Positions 7,580-14,725 of a stretch of DNA of 16,122 nucleotides are shown here, piece by piece. The notes under the pieces were generated by a model. It made no database searches, was not told the DNA's origin, and worked only from the letters and a program-made list of their open reading frames with translations. The stretch's first letter is position 1; each line of letters opens with the position of its first letter. The stretch spans positions 1-16,122 of the forward strand of contig JBDLJX010000060.1 of assembly GCA_039714155.1 (NCBI GenBank), given 5' to 3'. This DNA is from SZUA-186 sp039714155 (lineage in GTDB: Bacteria > Pseudomonadota > Gammaproteobacteria > UBA9214). The translations under genes were made by a program, and so were the position numbers.

Positions 7580-8116
7580 ATGATGGTATATCCCAAACCG
7601 GTCCTCGGCTTCGCTGCCTTCAGCGGCACCGGCAAGACCACCCTGTTGAAACAGCTGATCCCGTTGCTGGTCGCACGGAGTGTGCAGGTCGCTGTGATCA
7701 AGCATGCGCACCACAACTTCGATATCGACAAGCCGGGCAAGGACAGTTACGAATTGCGCAAGGCCGGTGCCCGGCAGCTGCTGGTGGCTTCGAGCAGGCG
7801 CTGGGCGTTGATGACCGAGACAGACAGCACTGATGATCCGCAGCTGCATGATTTGATTGGCCGGCTGAACCTGGACAACGTCGACCTCGTACTGGTCGAA
7901 GGCTTCAAACATGTACCGTTTACATGCATCGAGTTGCACCGGCCGGCACTCGGACATCCACTGCTGTACCCCGAAAACAGCCATATCATTGCCGTGGCCG
8001 CGGATGACCCGGTCGACACCGGCGGCCTGCCCTTGCTTGATCTCAACGATGTCGCTGCCGTTACGGATTTTGTCGTGGCGTGGTTAAGCAAGCTTTATTC
8101 ATCGCCCCATTATTGA
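7580..8116 (+). CDS. mobB: MobB, molybdopterin-guanine dinucleotide biosynthesis adaptor
   Basis: A 178-residue P-loop GTPase of the MobB family, thought to assist MobA in attaching GMP to molybdopterin; NapA needs the resulting MGD cofactor. The Walker A loop is FSGTGKTT (residues 14-21), followed by the family signature IKHAHHNFDIDKPGKDS and by DLVLVEGFKH as the Walker B/EGFK region. A GAGGAG Shine-Dalgarno (7566-7571) supports the ATG at 7580 (a second ATG follows at 7583). It lies 65 bases after napF on the same strand with no visible terminator between, so it may be the last gene of the nap transcript. MobA is not seen here. Confidence 0.93.
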   Translation: MMVYPKPVLGFAAFSGTGKTTLLKQLIPLLVARSVQVAVIKHAHHNFDIDKPGKDSYELRKAGARQLLVASSRRWALMTETDSTDDPQLHDLIGRLNLDNVDLVLVEGFKHVPFTCIELHRPALGHPLLYPENSHIIAVAADDPVDTGGLPLLDLNDVAAVTDFVVAWLSKLYSSPHY

Positions 8117-8150
8117 TGTGTGATATCCCAATCATTGCAAAAAATCTTAT

Positions 8151-8225
8151 TGTAGGAGCGGCTTTAGCCGCGAATGCGCATTCAAATATTTCTCAACCCC
8201 AATCGCGGCTAAAGCCGCTCCTACA
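8151..8225. repeat. REP pair (BIME), near-perfect inverted repeat
   Basis: The left unit (8151-8175) starts TGTAGGAGCGGCTTTAGCCG. The right unit (8201-8225) is its reverse complement at 24 of 25 positions; the only mismatch is at the inner end. A 25-base spacer separates them. Each unit has its own GGCTTTAGCC hairpin. This is the classic gammaproteobacterial REP form flanked by TGTAGGAGC. The transcribed palindrome would fold into a long stem, which could stabilise upstream mobB RNA or help end transcription. Confidence 0.9.
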
Positions 8226-8239
8226 AACCTCACCGGCGG

Positions 8240-8255
8240 TGGATTCCGGAATCCA
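8240..8255. repeat. Perfect 16-base palindrome
   Basis: TGGATTCCGGAATCCA reads identically on both strands, with no spacer. It lies 14 bases past the REP pair and about 105 bases before the FNR box. It may be an operator for a dimeric regulator, or a degraded repeat; a related TCCGGATG...GAATCCGG arrangement occurs just after the dioxygenase gene at about 13803-13831. Confidence 0.45.
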
Positions 8256-8360
8256 TACGACGATTCATGTCATCCTGTAAATCAGGCGGTGAACCCTGCT
8301 CTCAGGCCGGGATTTATGCAACTACCGGGTTATTTACACACAGTCTTTATCACGGCAGAG

Positions 8361-8374
8361 TTGATTTATATCAA
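8361..8374 (+). promoter_or_regulatory. FNR/Anr box upstream of yhcC-ubiUVD
   Basis: TTGAT-TTAT-ATCAA matches the FNR consensus at all 10 conserved positions. The centre (8367.5) is 166 bases before the yhcC start codon. At the class II distance a -10 hexamer is expected near 8397; only weak matches exist there (GAGTAT 8398-8403, TATGGT 8401-8406), which suits an activator-dependent promoter. In E. coli, FNR controls ubiUV and ubiT; similar control here is inferred. Confidence 0.85.
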
Positions 8375-8533
8375 TGACGGCCTGACCCGCCCCGTACGAG
8401 TATGGTTTTCCCCGGGCGCTTGTTATTGCCACCCCCGTGAACGGCAACTTCAGTAGTAAACAACTATTGTGTACCCGCTCTCATGAAAGGGCACGGCAAT
8501 CAAGTGCAGGATGTTGGATAAAGCAGCCAGAAC

Positions 8534-9514
8534 GTGACACTGTCAGACTACGTAAATACCTTCGGCAAGGCGATGCTGCAGCGTTATGGTGAGCGTGTCC
8601 ACAAGATCGCCATCGATGCCAATTTTACCTGCCCCAACCGGGACGGCAGCATCGGCCGCGGGGGCTGCACCTTCTGCAACAACGTGTCGTTCAGCCCCAA
8701 CGGACATACACCCCCCCTGCTTACGGAGCAGATCGCCGCCGGCCGACGGGTCATCCGCAAGCGCACCGGCGCACGAAAATACCTTGCCTATTTCCAGGCC
8801 TACACGAATACCTACGCGGATGTTGACCAGCTCAGACAACTGTATGACCAGGCGCTGTCCGAACCGGATGTGATCGGCCTTGCCGTGGGCACACGACCGG
8901 ACTGCGTCCCCGGGCCGGTACTGGACCTGCTCGCCGGCTATCAGCAGCAAGGCCATGAGATCTGGCTGGAACTGGGACTACAGTCCGCATTTGATGACTC
9001 ACTCCGGCGCGTAAACCGGGGGCACGGTTTCAGCGAATACAAAACAGCGCTCCTTAATGCCCGTCACCGGCAATTGCAGGTCTGTACGCATCTCATACTT
9101 GGATTACCGGGCGAGTCCCGGAAGCATTGCGAAATTACCCTTGAACGGGTACTGGAGCTTGGTGTTGACGGCCTGAAACTCCATCCCCTGCATGTCGTGA
9201 AAGGCACACAACTGGCGAATGATTGGCGGCGTGGAGAGTACCGGCCCCTTACCCTGGATGAGTACGTTGATACCGCCACGCATCTCATTCTGCACACACC
9301 CCCGGATGTGGTCTATCACCGGGTAACCGCCACGGCGTCAAGAAACATCCTGCTCGCACCCGACTGGTGTTCAAGGAAATGGCTGGTATTGAATCGCATT
9401 ACCGCTGCGCTGCACAGGCAACGACTGATAAACAACCCCTCCCGGATCACAGCTGACTGCAAGGAACCCCCACCATGGAACTCGTCTGCCCCGCCGGCAA
9501 CCTTCCGTCTTTAA
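8534..9514 (+). CDS. yhcC: YhcC-family radical SAM protein (TIGR01212 type)
   Basis: A 326-residue radical SAM protein. The cluster cysteines are C33, C45 and C48 (FTCPNRDG...GRGGCTFCN), a wide CX11CX2C spacing like that of the Elp3-related group. Further family landmarks are KYLAYFQAYT, VGTRPDCVP, WLELGLQSA, THLILGLPGES and KLHPLHVVKGT. The reaction is not established; the family has been linked to tRNA modification on the basis of Elp3 resemblance. GTG at 8534 gives the family's normal N-terminus, though its Shine-Dalgarno is poor. The gene is first behind a perfect FNR box, and its last 40 bases overlap ubiU in another frame, implying coupled translation with the O2-independent ubiquinone genes. 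The tail after residue 305 (proline-rich) is probably not conserved. Confidence 0.9.
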   Translation: MTLSDYVNTFGKAMLQRYGERVHKIAIDANFTCPNRDGSIGRGGCTFCNNVSFSPNGHTPPLLTEQIAAGRRVIRKRTGARKYLAYFQAYTNTYADVDQLRQLYDQALSEPDVIGLAVGTRPDCVPGPVLDLLAGYQQQGHEIWLELGLQSAFDDSLRRVNRGHGFSEYKTALLNARHRQLQVCTHLILGLPGESRKHCEITLERVLELGVDGLKLHPLHVVKGTQLANDWRRGEYRPLTLDEYVDTATHLILHTPPDVVYHRVTATASRNILLAPDWCSRKWLVLNRITAALHRQRLINNPSRITADCKEPPPWNSSAPPATFRL

Positions 9515-10470
9515 AAGCCGCGGTCGATCAGGGTGCGGACGCCGTCTACATCGGTTTCCGTGATGACACCAATGCGCGTCACTTCGCGGGCCTGAACTTC
9601 GACGACCAGCGGGCAATCAATGGCATTCGCTATGCACACGCACGGGCTGCAAAAGTGTTCGTTGCCATCAACACCTATCCGCAACCGGCTGGCTGGCCGC
9701 GCTGGCAGGCCGCGGTGGACAAGGCGGCCGAACTGGGTATCGATGCCTTGATACTGGCCGACATCGGCGTCATGGATTATGCAACGAAACAGTGGCCGGA
9801 TCTGCGCCTGCACCTGTCCGTCCAGGGCTCGGCAACCAACCCGGAAGCCATCCGGTTTTATCACGAGCATTTCAATATCCAGCGCGCCGTTTTGCCACGG
9901 GTGCTTTCCCTCAGCCAGGTACAACAGGTTGCGGAACACAGTCCGGTACCGCTCGAGGTATTCGGTTTCGGTAGCCTGTGCGTTATGGTGGAAGGACGCT
10001 GCCTGCTGTCTTCCTATGTCACCGGCCGATCTCCCAACACCTATGGCGCCTGCTCACCCGCCAACGCGGTGCAATGGCAGGAAACAGCCACCGGCATGGA
10101 AACCCGGCTCAACGGGGTACTTATCGATCGCTACGGCAAGAATGAACCGGCCGGCTACCCGACGCTGTGCAAGGGTCGCTTCCAGGTCCATGGTCATACC
10201 TATTACGCCATCGAGGAGCCGACCAGCCTGAATACCCTGGCGCTGCTGCCGGAACTGCAGGCCATCGGGATCGAGGCCATCAAGATAGAAGGCCGGCAGC
10301 GCAGTCCGGCCTATGTCGCCCGGGTGGCGCAGGTATGGCGTGCCGCACTCGATACCTGTCAGCGTGATGCGGAAAACTACCGGCCCCGGAAAACCTGGCT
10401 GGCCGAACTGGCCAGGGTCTCCGAAGGTAGCCAAACCACCCTGGGCGCCTATCACCGGCCATGGCAATAG
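9475..10470 (+). CDS. ubiU: UbiU, O2-independent ubiquinone biosynthesis hydroxylase subunit
   Basis: A 331-residue member of the U32 (peptidase-like) family. With UbiV it forms a heterodimer that carries out ring hydroxylations of ubiquinone precursors without O2, with prephenate as the hydroxyl donor in E. coli. The four cysteines that bind [4Fe-4S] are all present at C169, C176, C193 and C232, in the contexts SLCVMVEGRC, GACSPA and LCKGRF. This is the arrangement known for E. coli UbiU. The beginning MELVCPAGNLPSLKAAVDQGAD is typical. Shine-Dalgarno AAGGA (9461-9465) supports the ATG at 9475, inside the end of yhcC. The stop lies 15 bases before ubiV. Confidence 0.96.
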   Translation: MELVCPAGNLPSLKAAVDQGADAVYIGFRDDTNARHFAGLNFDDQRAINGIRYAHARAAKVFVAINTYPQPAGWPRWQAAVDKAAELGIDALILADIGVMDYATKQWPDLRLHLSVQGSATNPEAIRFYHEHFNIQRAVLPRVLSLSQVQQVAEHSPVPLEVFGFGSLCVMVEGRCLLSSYVTGRSPNTYGACSPANAVQWQETATGMETRLNGVLIDRYGKNEPAGYPTLCKGRFQVHGHTYYAIEEPTSLNTLALLPELQAIGIEAIKIEGRQRSPAYVARVAQVWRAALDTCQRDAENYRPRKTWLAELARVSEGSQTTLGAYHRPWQ

Positions 10471-10485
10471 AGACAACAAATATAT

Positions 10486-11415
10486 ATGACACTCACACTC
10501 CCGAAACTCTCGCTCGGTCCCGTGCCCTACTACTGGTCACGCGAGACCCTGCTCGACTTTTACCAGCGCATCGCCACCACCCCGGTGGATATCGTCTATC
10601 TCGGCGAGACCGTATGCACGAAACGCCGTTCCATGAAACACGCGGACTGGCTGGAACTGGCGGCAACCCTGCAAACGGCCGGCAAGGAAGTGGTGCTGTC
10701 CACACTTACCCTGCTGGAGGCGGGATCCGAGCTTGGCAGCCTGCGGCGTCTGTGTGAACAGCAGGACTTCATGGTCGAGGCCAATGACATGTCGGCTGTT
10801 CAATTGCTCTCCGGCAACAAGGCATTTGTCACCGGTCCGGCCGTCAATATTTACAACGCACGAACCCTGTCCATGCTGGCCGGGCTCGGCCTGCAGCGCT
10901 GGGTGCTGCCGGTGGAACTCTCGCGCGACACGCTCGCGGCTATCCAGTCAGAACGTCCGGCGGGAGTGGCAACCGAGGTCTTCGCCTGGGGGCGGCTGCC
11001 ACTGGCCTGGTCGGCGCGCTGTTTCACGGCCCGCGCCCATAACCTGCCCAAGGACGATTGCCAGTTTCGCTGCCTGGATTACCCGGATGGTCTGCTGCTC
11101 TCCACGCGCGAGGATGAATCCTTCCTGGTGCTGAACGGCATTCAGACCCAATCAGCCCGCACCCTGAACCTGATCAGCGAACTGGATGATCTCAAACAGC
11201 TGCAGGTGGATGTGCTGCGCATCAGTCCGCAGTCAAGGCACACGGAATCCATTATCGAGGCATTTCATGCCTGCCTGCTAGACAGTGCGGATATCCCCGA
11301 GGCCGTAACGGAACTTGGCAAGCTCATGCCCGTCGGTCCCTGCAACGGTTACTGGCACGGTGAAGCCGGCATGGATTCGCTGCAAAAAGTTGAACTGCAA
11401 TGTCACGCCACATGA
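10486..11415 (+). CDS. ubiV: UbiV, O2-independent ubiquinone biosynthesis hydroxylase subunit
   Basis: A 309-residue U32-family protein, partner of UbiU and a distant relative of it. The [4Fe-4S] ligands are C44 (GETVCTKR), C179 (WSARCFTARA), C192 and C196 (DCQFRC), matching the pattern 1+1+2 known in UbiV. The start MTLTLPKLSLGPVPYYW and the segments VYLGETVC and VEANDMSAVQLL are family landmarks. The Shine-Dalgarno is weak (GAGACAA), so expression probably depends on ubiU just upstream. The TGA at 11413-11415 overlaps the preferred ubiD start (ATGA). Confidence 0.95.
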   Translation: MTLTLPKLSLGPVPYYWSRETLLDFYQRIATTPVDIVYLGETVCTKRRSMKHADWLELAATLQTAGKEVVLSTLTLLEAGSELGSLRRLCEQQDFMVEANDMSAVQLLSGNKAFVTGPAVNIYNARTLSMLAGLGLQRWVLPVELSRDTLAAIQSERPAGVATEVFAWGRLPLAWSARCFTARAHNLPKDDCQFRCLDYPDGLLLSTREDESFLVLNGIQTQSARTLNLISELDDLKQLQVDVLRISPQSRHTESIIEAFHACLLDSADIPEAVTELGKLMPVGPCNGYWHGEAGMDSLQKVELQCHAT

Positions 11416-12881
11416 AATACAACAGCCTGCGTGATTTTCTGCAGGCACTGGAGGCATGCGGACAACTCAAACGCATCCACCAGGAAATCGATCCCTGCCT
11501 GGAAGTCACTGAAATCTGTTACCGGACGCTGCAGGCGGGTGGCCCGGCCCTGTTGTTTACCAACCCGAAGGGTGCTTCCATGCCGGTATTGGGCAACCTG
11601 TTTGGCACCACGGAGCGGGTCGCCATGGGTATGGGTGCGGATTCCGTGGCGGCACTGCGTGAAGTCGGCCGTACACTTGCCTTCCTCAAGGCGCCGGAAT
11701 TGCCTGAAGGTCTGGGTGACATGCTGGAAAAACTGCCCGCCTTCAGAAAGTTGCGGGACGTCAATCCCCGCGAGGTGCGGCGTGCCGCCTGCCGGGAAAA
11801 CATCATTGAAGGGCCTGACGTTGACCTGTCGTCACTGCCGATCCAGACCTGCTGGCCCGGGGATGCCGGCCCACTCATCACCTGGGGACTGGTTATCACC
11901 CGGGGACCCCACAAGAAACGGCAGAACCTTGGCATCTACCGGCAGCAGGTGATTGCCCGCAACAAGGTGATCATGCGCTGGCTGCCGCATCGCGGCGGCG
12001 CCATTGATTTTCGTGAATGGCAGGAGCTGCATCCAGGTAAGCGCTTTCCGGTCGCCGTGGCGCTGGGTGCCGATCCCGCCACGACGCTGGCCGCTGTCAC
12101 GCCCATCCCCGATACCCTGTCGGAATACCAGTTCGCCGGCCTGTTGCGCGGCGCCAGGACCGAGGTCACGCCCGGTCAGCTCCACGACCTCCAGGTACCG
12201 GCATCGGCAGAGTTTGTCTTCGAGGGATTCATCGAACCGGGCGAAGAAGCCGACGAGGGCCCGTTTGGCGACCATACCGGCTACTACAACAGTGTGGAAA
12301 AGTTTCCGGTGTTTACTATCGAGCGCATCACGCACCGGAACAACCCGATTTTCCCGAGCACCTACATGGGCCGTGCCCCCTTCGATGAGCCTTCCGTGAT
12401 GTCCATGGCGCTCAATGAAGTCTTTATCCCGCTGCTGCAGAAACAGTTCCCGGAAATTGTCGACTTTTATCTGCCGCCGGAGGCGTGTTCCTACCGGATC
12501 GCCGTGGTCAGTATTAAAAAGGCCTACCCGGGACATGCCCGGCGCATCATGTTCGGGGTGTGGTCCTACCTGCGCCAGTTCGCCTATACCAAGTTCGTCA
12601 TTGTGACCGATGACGACATCAACGTGCGTGACTGGAGCGCGGTGATCTGGGCGATCAGCACCCGTATGGATCCCGTGCGCGACAGTGTGCTGGTGGAAAA
12701 CACACCCATCGACTATCTCGACTTTGCCAGCCCCGTCTCCGGACTCGGTTCAAAAATCGGCTTTGATGCCACCAACAAGTGGCCAGCCGAGACCACCCGC
12801 CAGTGGGGCCGGCCCATCAGTATGTCGGACGAGGTAAAGCAGCGAGTTGATACCCTATGGGACAAACTGGGAATCAGCTGA
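11412..12881 (+). CDS. ubiD: UbiD, 3-polyprenyl-4-hydroxybenzoate decarboxylase
   Basis: A 489-residue prenylated-FMN-dependent decarboxylase that removes the carboxyl group from polyprenyl-4-hydroxybenzoate in ubiquinone synthesis, a step shared by the aerobic and anaerobic routes. The N-terminus MKYNSLRDFLQALEACGQLK, the PALLFTNPKG and GNLFGTTERVAMGMG segments, and the DEGPFGDHTGYYN signature with its acidic catalytic region are diagnostic. Length is close to E. coli UbiD (about 497). I choose the ATG at 11412, which overlaps the ubiV stop; an in-frame ATG at 11400 would add MSRH, and a similar short extension exists in E. coli. UbiX, which makes prenylated FMN, is not in the window. Confidence 0.96.
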   Translation: MKYNSLRDFLQALEACGQLKRIHQEIDPCLEVTEICYRTLQAGGPALLFTNPKGASMPVLGNLFGTTERVAMGMGADSVAALREVGRTLAFLKAPELPEGLGDMLEKLPAFRKLRDVNPREVRRAACRENIIEGPDVDLSSLPIQTCWPGDAGPLITWGLVITRGPHKKRQNLGIYRQQVIARNKVIMRWLPHRGGAIDFREWQELHPGKRFPVAVALGADPATTLAAVTPIPDTLSEYQFAGLLRGARTEVTPGQLHDLQVPASAEFVFEGFIEPGEEADEGPFGDHTGYYNSVEKFPVFTIERITHRNNPIFPSTYMGRAPFDEPSVMSMALNEVFIPLLQKQFPEIVDFYLPPEACSYRIAVVSIKKAYPGHARRIMFGVWSYLRQFAYTKFVIVTDDDINVRDWSAVIWAISTRMDPVRDSVLVENTPIDYLDFASPVSGLGSKIGFDATNKWPAETTRQWGRPISMSDEVKQRVDTLWDKLGIS

Positions 12882-12905
12882 GCAACTGCAATCCGGAGCA
12901 ACGAC

Positions 12906-13802
12906 ATGCCTGCCAGGAAATACGAAATGGACAAACCATTCGATCTCGATAACAACGCTGCCTACCAGGCGTGGCGGGAACGCAAGCTGGAGGGTTATCC
13001 AGAACGGGTCGAAGACCTGATCGTTGAGGTCAGTGATCCCCGTCGGTTAACGAAGGCCGAATACAAGGCCATCCGCGAACGCTGCCGCAAGACCAACATG
13101 GCCATCTATGCCGGCCCCACCGGCAGTGACCCGGACAAGGCGATCCCCAGGTTACTCGGGGAACAGTTCGGGCTGAATGAACTGGATTGCAACATGGGTG
13201 CCGACGGCGATGGCATAACGACCCTGCAGGTGGTCGACAGTGAATGGCGCGGCAGTTACATCCCCTACACCAACCGTCCCATTCACTGGCATACGGACGG
13301 CTATTACAACCGGCCGGAACAGCAGATCCGGGGGCTACTGCTGCATTGTGTATCACCTGCGGTCAAAGGTGGTGAAAACGCCCTGCTGGACCATGAAATT
13401 GCCTATATACACCTGCGTGATACCAACCCGGATTACATCCGTGTGTTGATGATGTCTGAAGTCATGACCATCCCGCCCAATGTCGAGAACGGTATCGAGT
13501 TACGGCCCGCACGCAGCGGCCCGGTGTTTTCCCTGCTGCCGGGTGGCAACCTGCACATGCGTTATACCGCACGCACCCGCAGTATCGAATGGCACCCGGG
13601 CCCGCATGTCCGGGAAGCCGTCGGCGCCCTGACTGCCCTGCTTGCTTCGGATTCCCGCTATATCTACCGCGCCACACTGCAACCCGGCCAGGGACTGATC
13701 AGCAACAACGTGCTGCACGACCGTACCGGGTTTGATGAAGACGGGGAACACCGGCGGCAACTCTACCGGCTGCGTTATTATCAGCGTATTACTGACACGT
13801 AG
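12906..13802 (+). CDS. TauD/TfdA-type Fe(II)/2-oxoglutarate dioxygenase, substrate unknown
   Basis: A 298-residue protein with the facial-triad iron site of this superfamily: H129-x-D131 in HWHTDGYYN and a distal H271 in NNVLHDRTGF. R284, R288 or R290 in HRRQLYRLRYYQR is a candidate for binding the 2-oxoglutarate carboxylate. Members normally use O2 and 2-oxoglutarate to hydroxylate a substrate, giving succinate and CO2. The N-terminal 90 residues are acidic and charged and do not point to a substrate. A GGAG Shine-Dalgarno (about 12893-12897) and a 24-base gap after ubiD put it at the end of the ubi operon. A link to quinone metabolism is inferred from position only. Taurine or 2,4-D use should not be assumed. 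Confidence 0.85.
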   Translation: MPARKYEMDKPFDLDNNAAYQAWRERKLEGYPERVEDLIVEVSDPRRLTKAEYKAIRERCRKTNMAIYAGPTGSDPDKAIPRLLGEQFGLNELDCNMGADGDGITTLQVVDSEWRGSYIPYTNRPIHWHTDGYYNRPEQQIRGLLLHCVSPAVKGGENALLDHEIAYIHLRDTNPDYIRVLMMSEVMTIPPNVENGIELRPARSGPVFSLLPGGNLHMRYTARTRSIEWHPGPHVREAVGALTALLASDSRYIYRATLQPGQGLISNNVLHDRTGFDEDGEHRRQLYRLRYYQRITDT

Positions 13803-13868
13803 TCCGGATGAAGTGGAACGGAATCCGGGGAATATGTACGCTGCACTCATTCATGCATGACCTGTTGT

Positions 13869-14081
13869 TCAGCCATCGTTATCGAGGCTCAACCCGAATT
13901 CAAACCTGTCTATTTTGATTCCTTCAGGAAACGCATTTTTCAGGCGTCGTTCAAACTCCTGGTAAACCTCTGCTTTATGTTGCTGGACGTTATAATCGCG
14001 ACTTCCCGAATCGATCCCTTCCACCTCCAGGTCCATCTTGAACTCTACATCCGGAGCAATTTGTAATCGTATCTTTTCCAT
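13869..14081 (-). CDS. Hypothetical protein, small and charged
   Basis: A 70-residue protein if started at the ATG at 14081, which has a good minus-strand Shine-Dalgarno (GGTGGAG, 6 bases away). A TTG at 14153 would extend it by 24 residues (to 94), reading through INIKLNQNEKVESF, and cannot be excluded. It is acidic, rich in charged residues, with no membrane segment, signal peptide or cysteine, and a probable helix around QQHKAEVYQEFERRLKNAF. I do not recognise the family. It runs opposite to the ubi operon, and its end lies 66 bases from the dioxygenase stop. Base composition is visibly less GC-rich than the neighbours, which may mark it as acquired. Confidence 0.55.
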   Translation of the reverse strand: MEKIRLQIAPDVEFKMDLEVEGIDSGSRDYNVQQHKAEVYQEFERRLKNAFPEGIKIDRFEFGLSLDNDG

Positions 14082-14434
14082 AAAGGACTCCACCTTTTCA
14101 TTCTGGTTCAATTTGATATTGATCGCTGTGATGTCTTCATGCCACGCTTTCAAGTATAGCTTATCCTGAATTGCGTAAGGCTGCGGGGCTAAACATCCGG
14201 GTTATACTTTAAGCGGTCATTGAAATACAGATAATGGTTGGCCAGCGATAACCAAGGCAGCCATTCCGCGCGCGGCGACAGGAGAATTTCTGGTTAGTAA
14301 AGATACCTGTTCGGCTGCTGGGCTCGAACCGGAAAAAGCTGAAATCCGGCATCTTGAACCCAAGGGCAAGAGTCTTCCTGTCTGTGTACTCGTTTTGAAT
14401 CGCCAGGATTATGCCCAGTGAGCCTCGTTAGGTG
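14082..14434. other. Stretch between two small minus-strand genes
   Basis: Apart from a possible N-terminal extension of the small gene on its left (14082-14153) and the putative cyclase remnant (14233-14421), I see nothing functional here. There is no RNA gene, repeat or strong promoter. The mixed composition and broken frames suggest a region of gene decay. Confidence 0.5.
14233..14421 (+). pseudogene. Remnant of a class III adenylate/guanylate cyclase C-terminus
   Basis: An open frame without a start codon ends at TGA 14419-14421 and reads ...RAATGEFLVSKDTCSAAG, then LEPKGKSLPVCVLVLNRQ. This resembles the end of class III nucleotide cyclase domains, where a GE-ILVS-xxT segment is followed by a strand and an L-KG-S-PV-VY motif. 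No ATG lies in frame, a stop (TGA, 14221-14223) closes it upstream, and the catalytic core is missing, so only a decayed tail is left. The likeness is my own reading of a short stretch of about 60 residues. It may be chance, but the codon pattern looks protein-like. Confidence 0.45.
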
Positions 14435-14725
14435 TTATTCCTGTAGTGCCTTCGCATCCGCGAATATAAAGCTGTACTCGTTTTCATTTACATCTATACG
14501 AATACGCCCACCGTGGCCCTCGGCGTATGCGAGCCATCCTGGTTTATGCTGACACTCCGGAACTTGTGGATGTTCTTCACCTTTCTTTCCGTCAAACCAC
14601 GCTATGAGCATTGGCTCTGACAGGCTGCCGGAAGCAAGATCTTCCGCTAATATTTCGGCTAAAGAAAAGTTCAGCTCTTTTCCTTTTACATTAATTCGTT
14701 GCGATTCAAGTTGAACATGCTCCAT
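14435..14725 (-). CDS. Hypothetical protein (possible DUF5619/AF1514-like)
   Basis: A 96-residue soluble protein from the ATG at 14725, preceded by GGGGA on the minus strand at a suitable distance; a TTG at 14770 would add 15 residues. Features are an N-terminal segment INVKGKELNFSLAEILAEDLA, a central LIAWFDGKKGEEHPQVPEC, a PGWLAYAEGHGG turn and a C-terminal strand pair IRIDVNENEYSFIFAD. The layout recalls the small DUF5619/AF1514 family, of unknown function, but this is a memory-based resemblance and uncertain. There is no membrane segment or signal peptide. Two cysteine/histidine positions (C58, H60) could bind metal. Confidence 0.62.
   Translation of the reverse strand: MEHVQLESQRINVKGKELNFSLAEILAEDLASGSLSEPMLIAWFDGKKGEEHPQVPECQHKPGWLAYAEGHGGRIRIDVNENEYSFIFADAKALQE

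Larger units (their letters stand above)
8117..8533. other. Intergenic region with REP pair, palindrome and FNR promoter
   Basis: This 417-base gap between mobB and yhcC contains, in order, a REP pair (8151-8225), a perfect 16-base palindrome (8240-8255) and a perfect FNR box (8361-8374). If transcription starts about 41 bases past the FNR centre, near 8409, yhcC has a leader of about 125 bases. I found no credible small gene in the leader. A GTG-initiated frame near 8438 runs on but has no Shine-Dalgarno or recognisable sequence. The REP hairpin could also act as a transcript end for mobB, since no U-rich terminator is seen. Confidence 0.65.

Noticed and set aside
14310..14345. Stretch resembling a tRNA T-arm (GGGCTCGAACC)
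   Set aside because: No acceptor or anticodon stems can be formed around it, and the frame reads through as a protein-like remnant.
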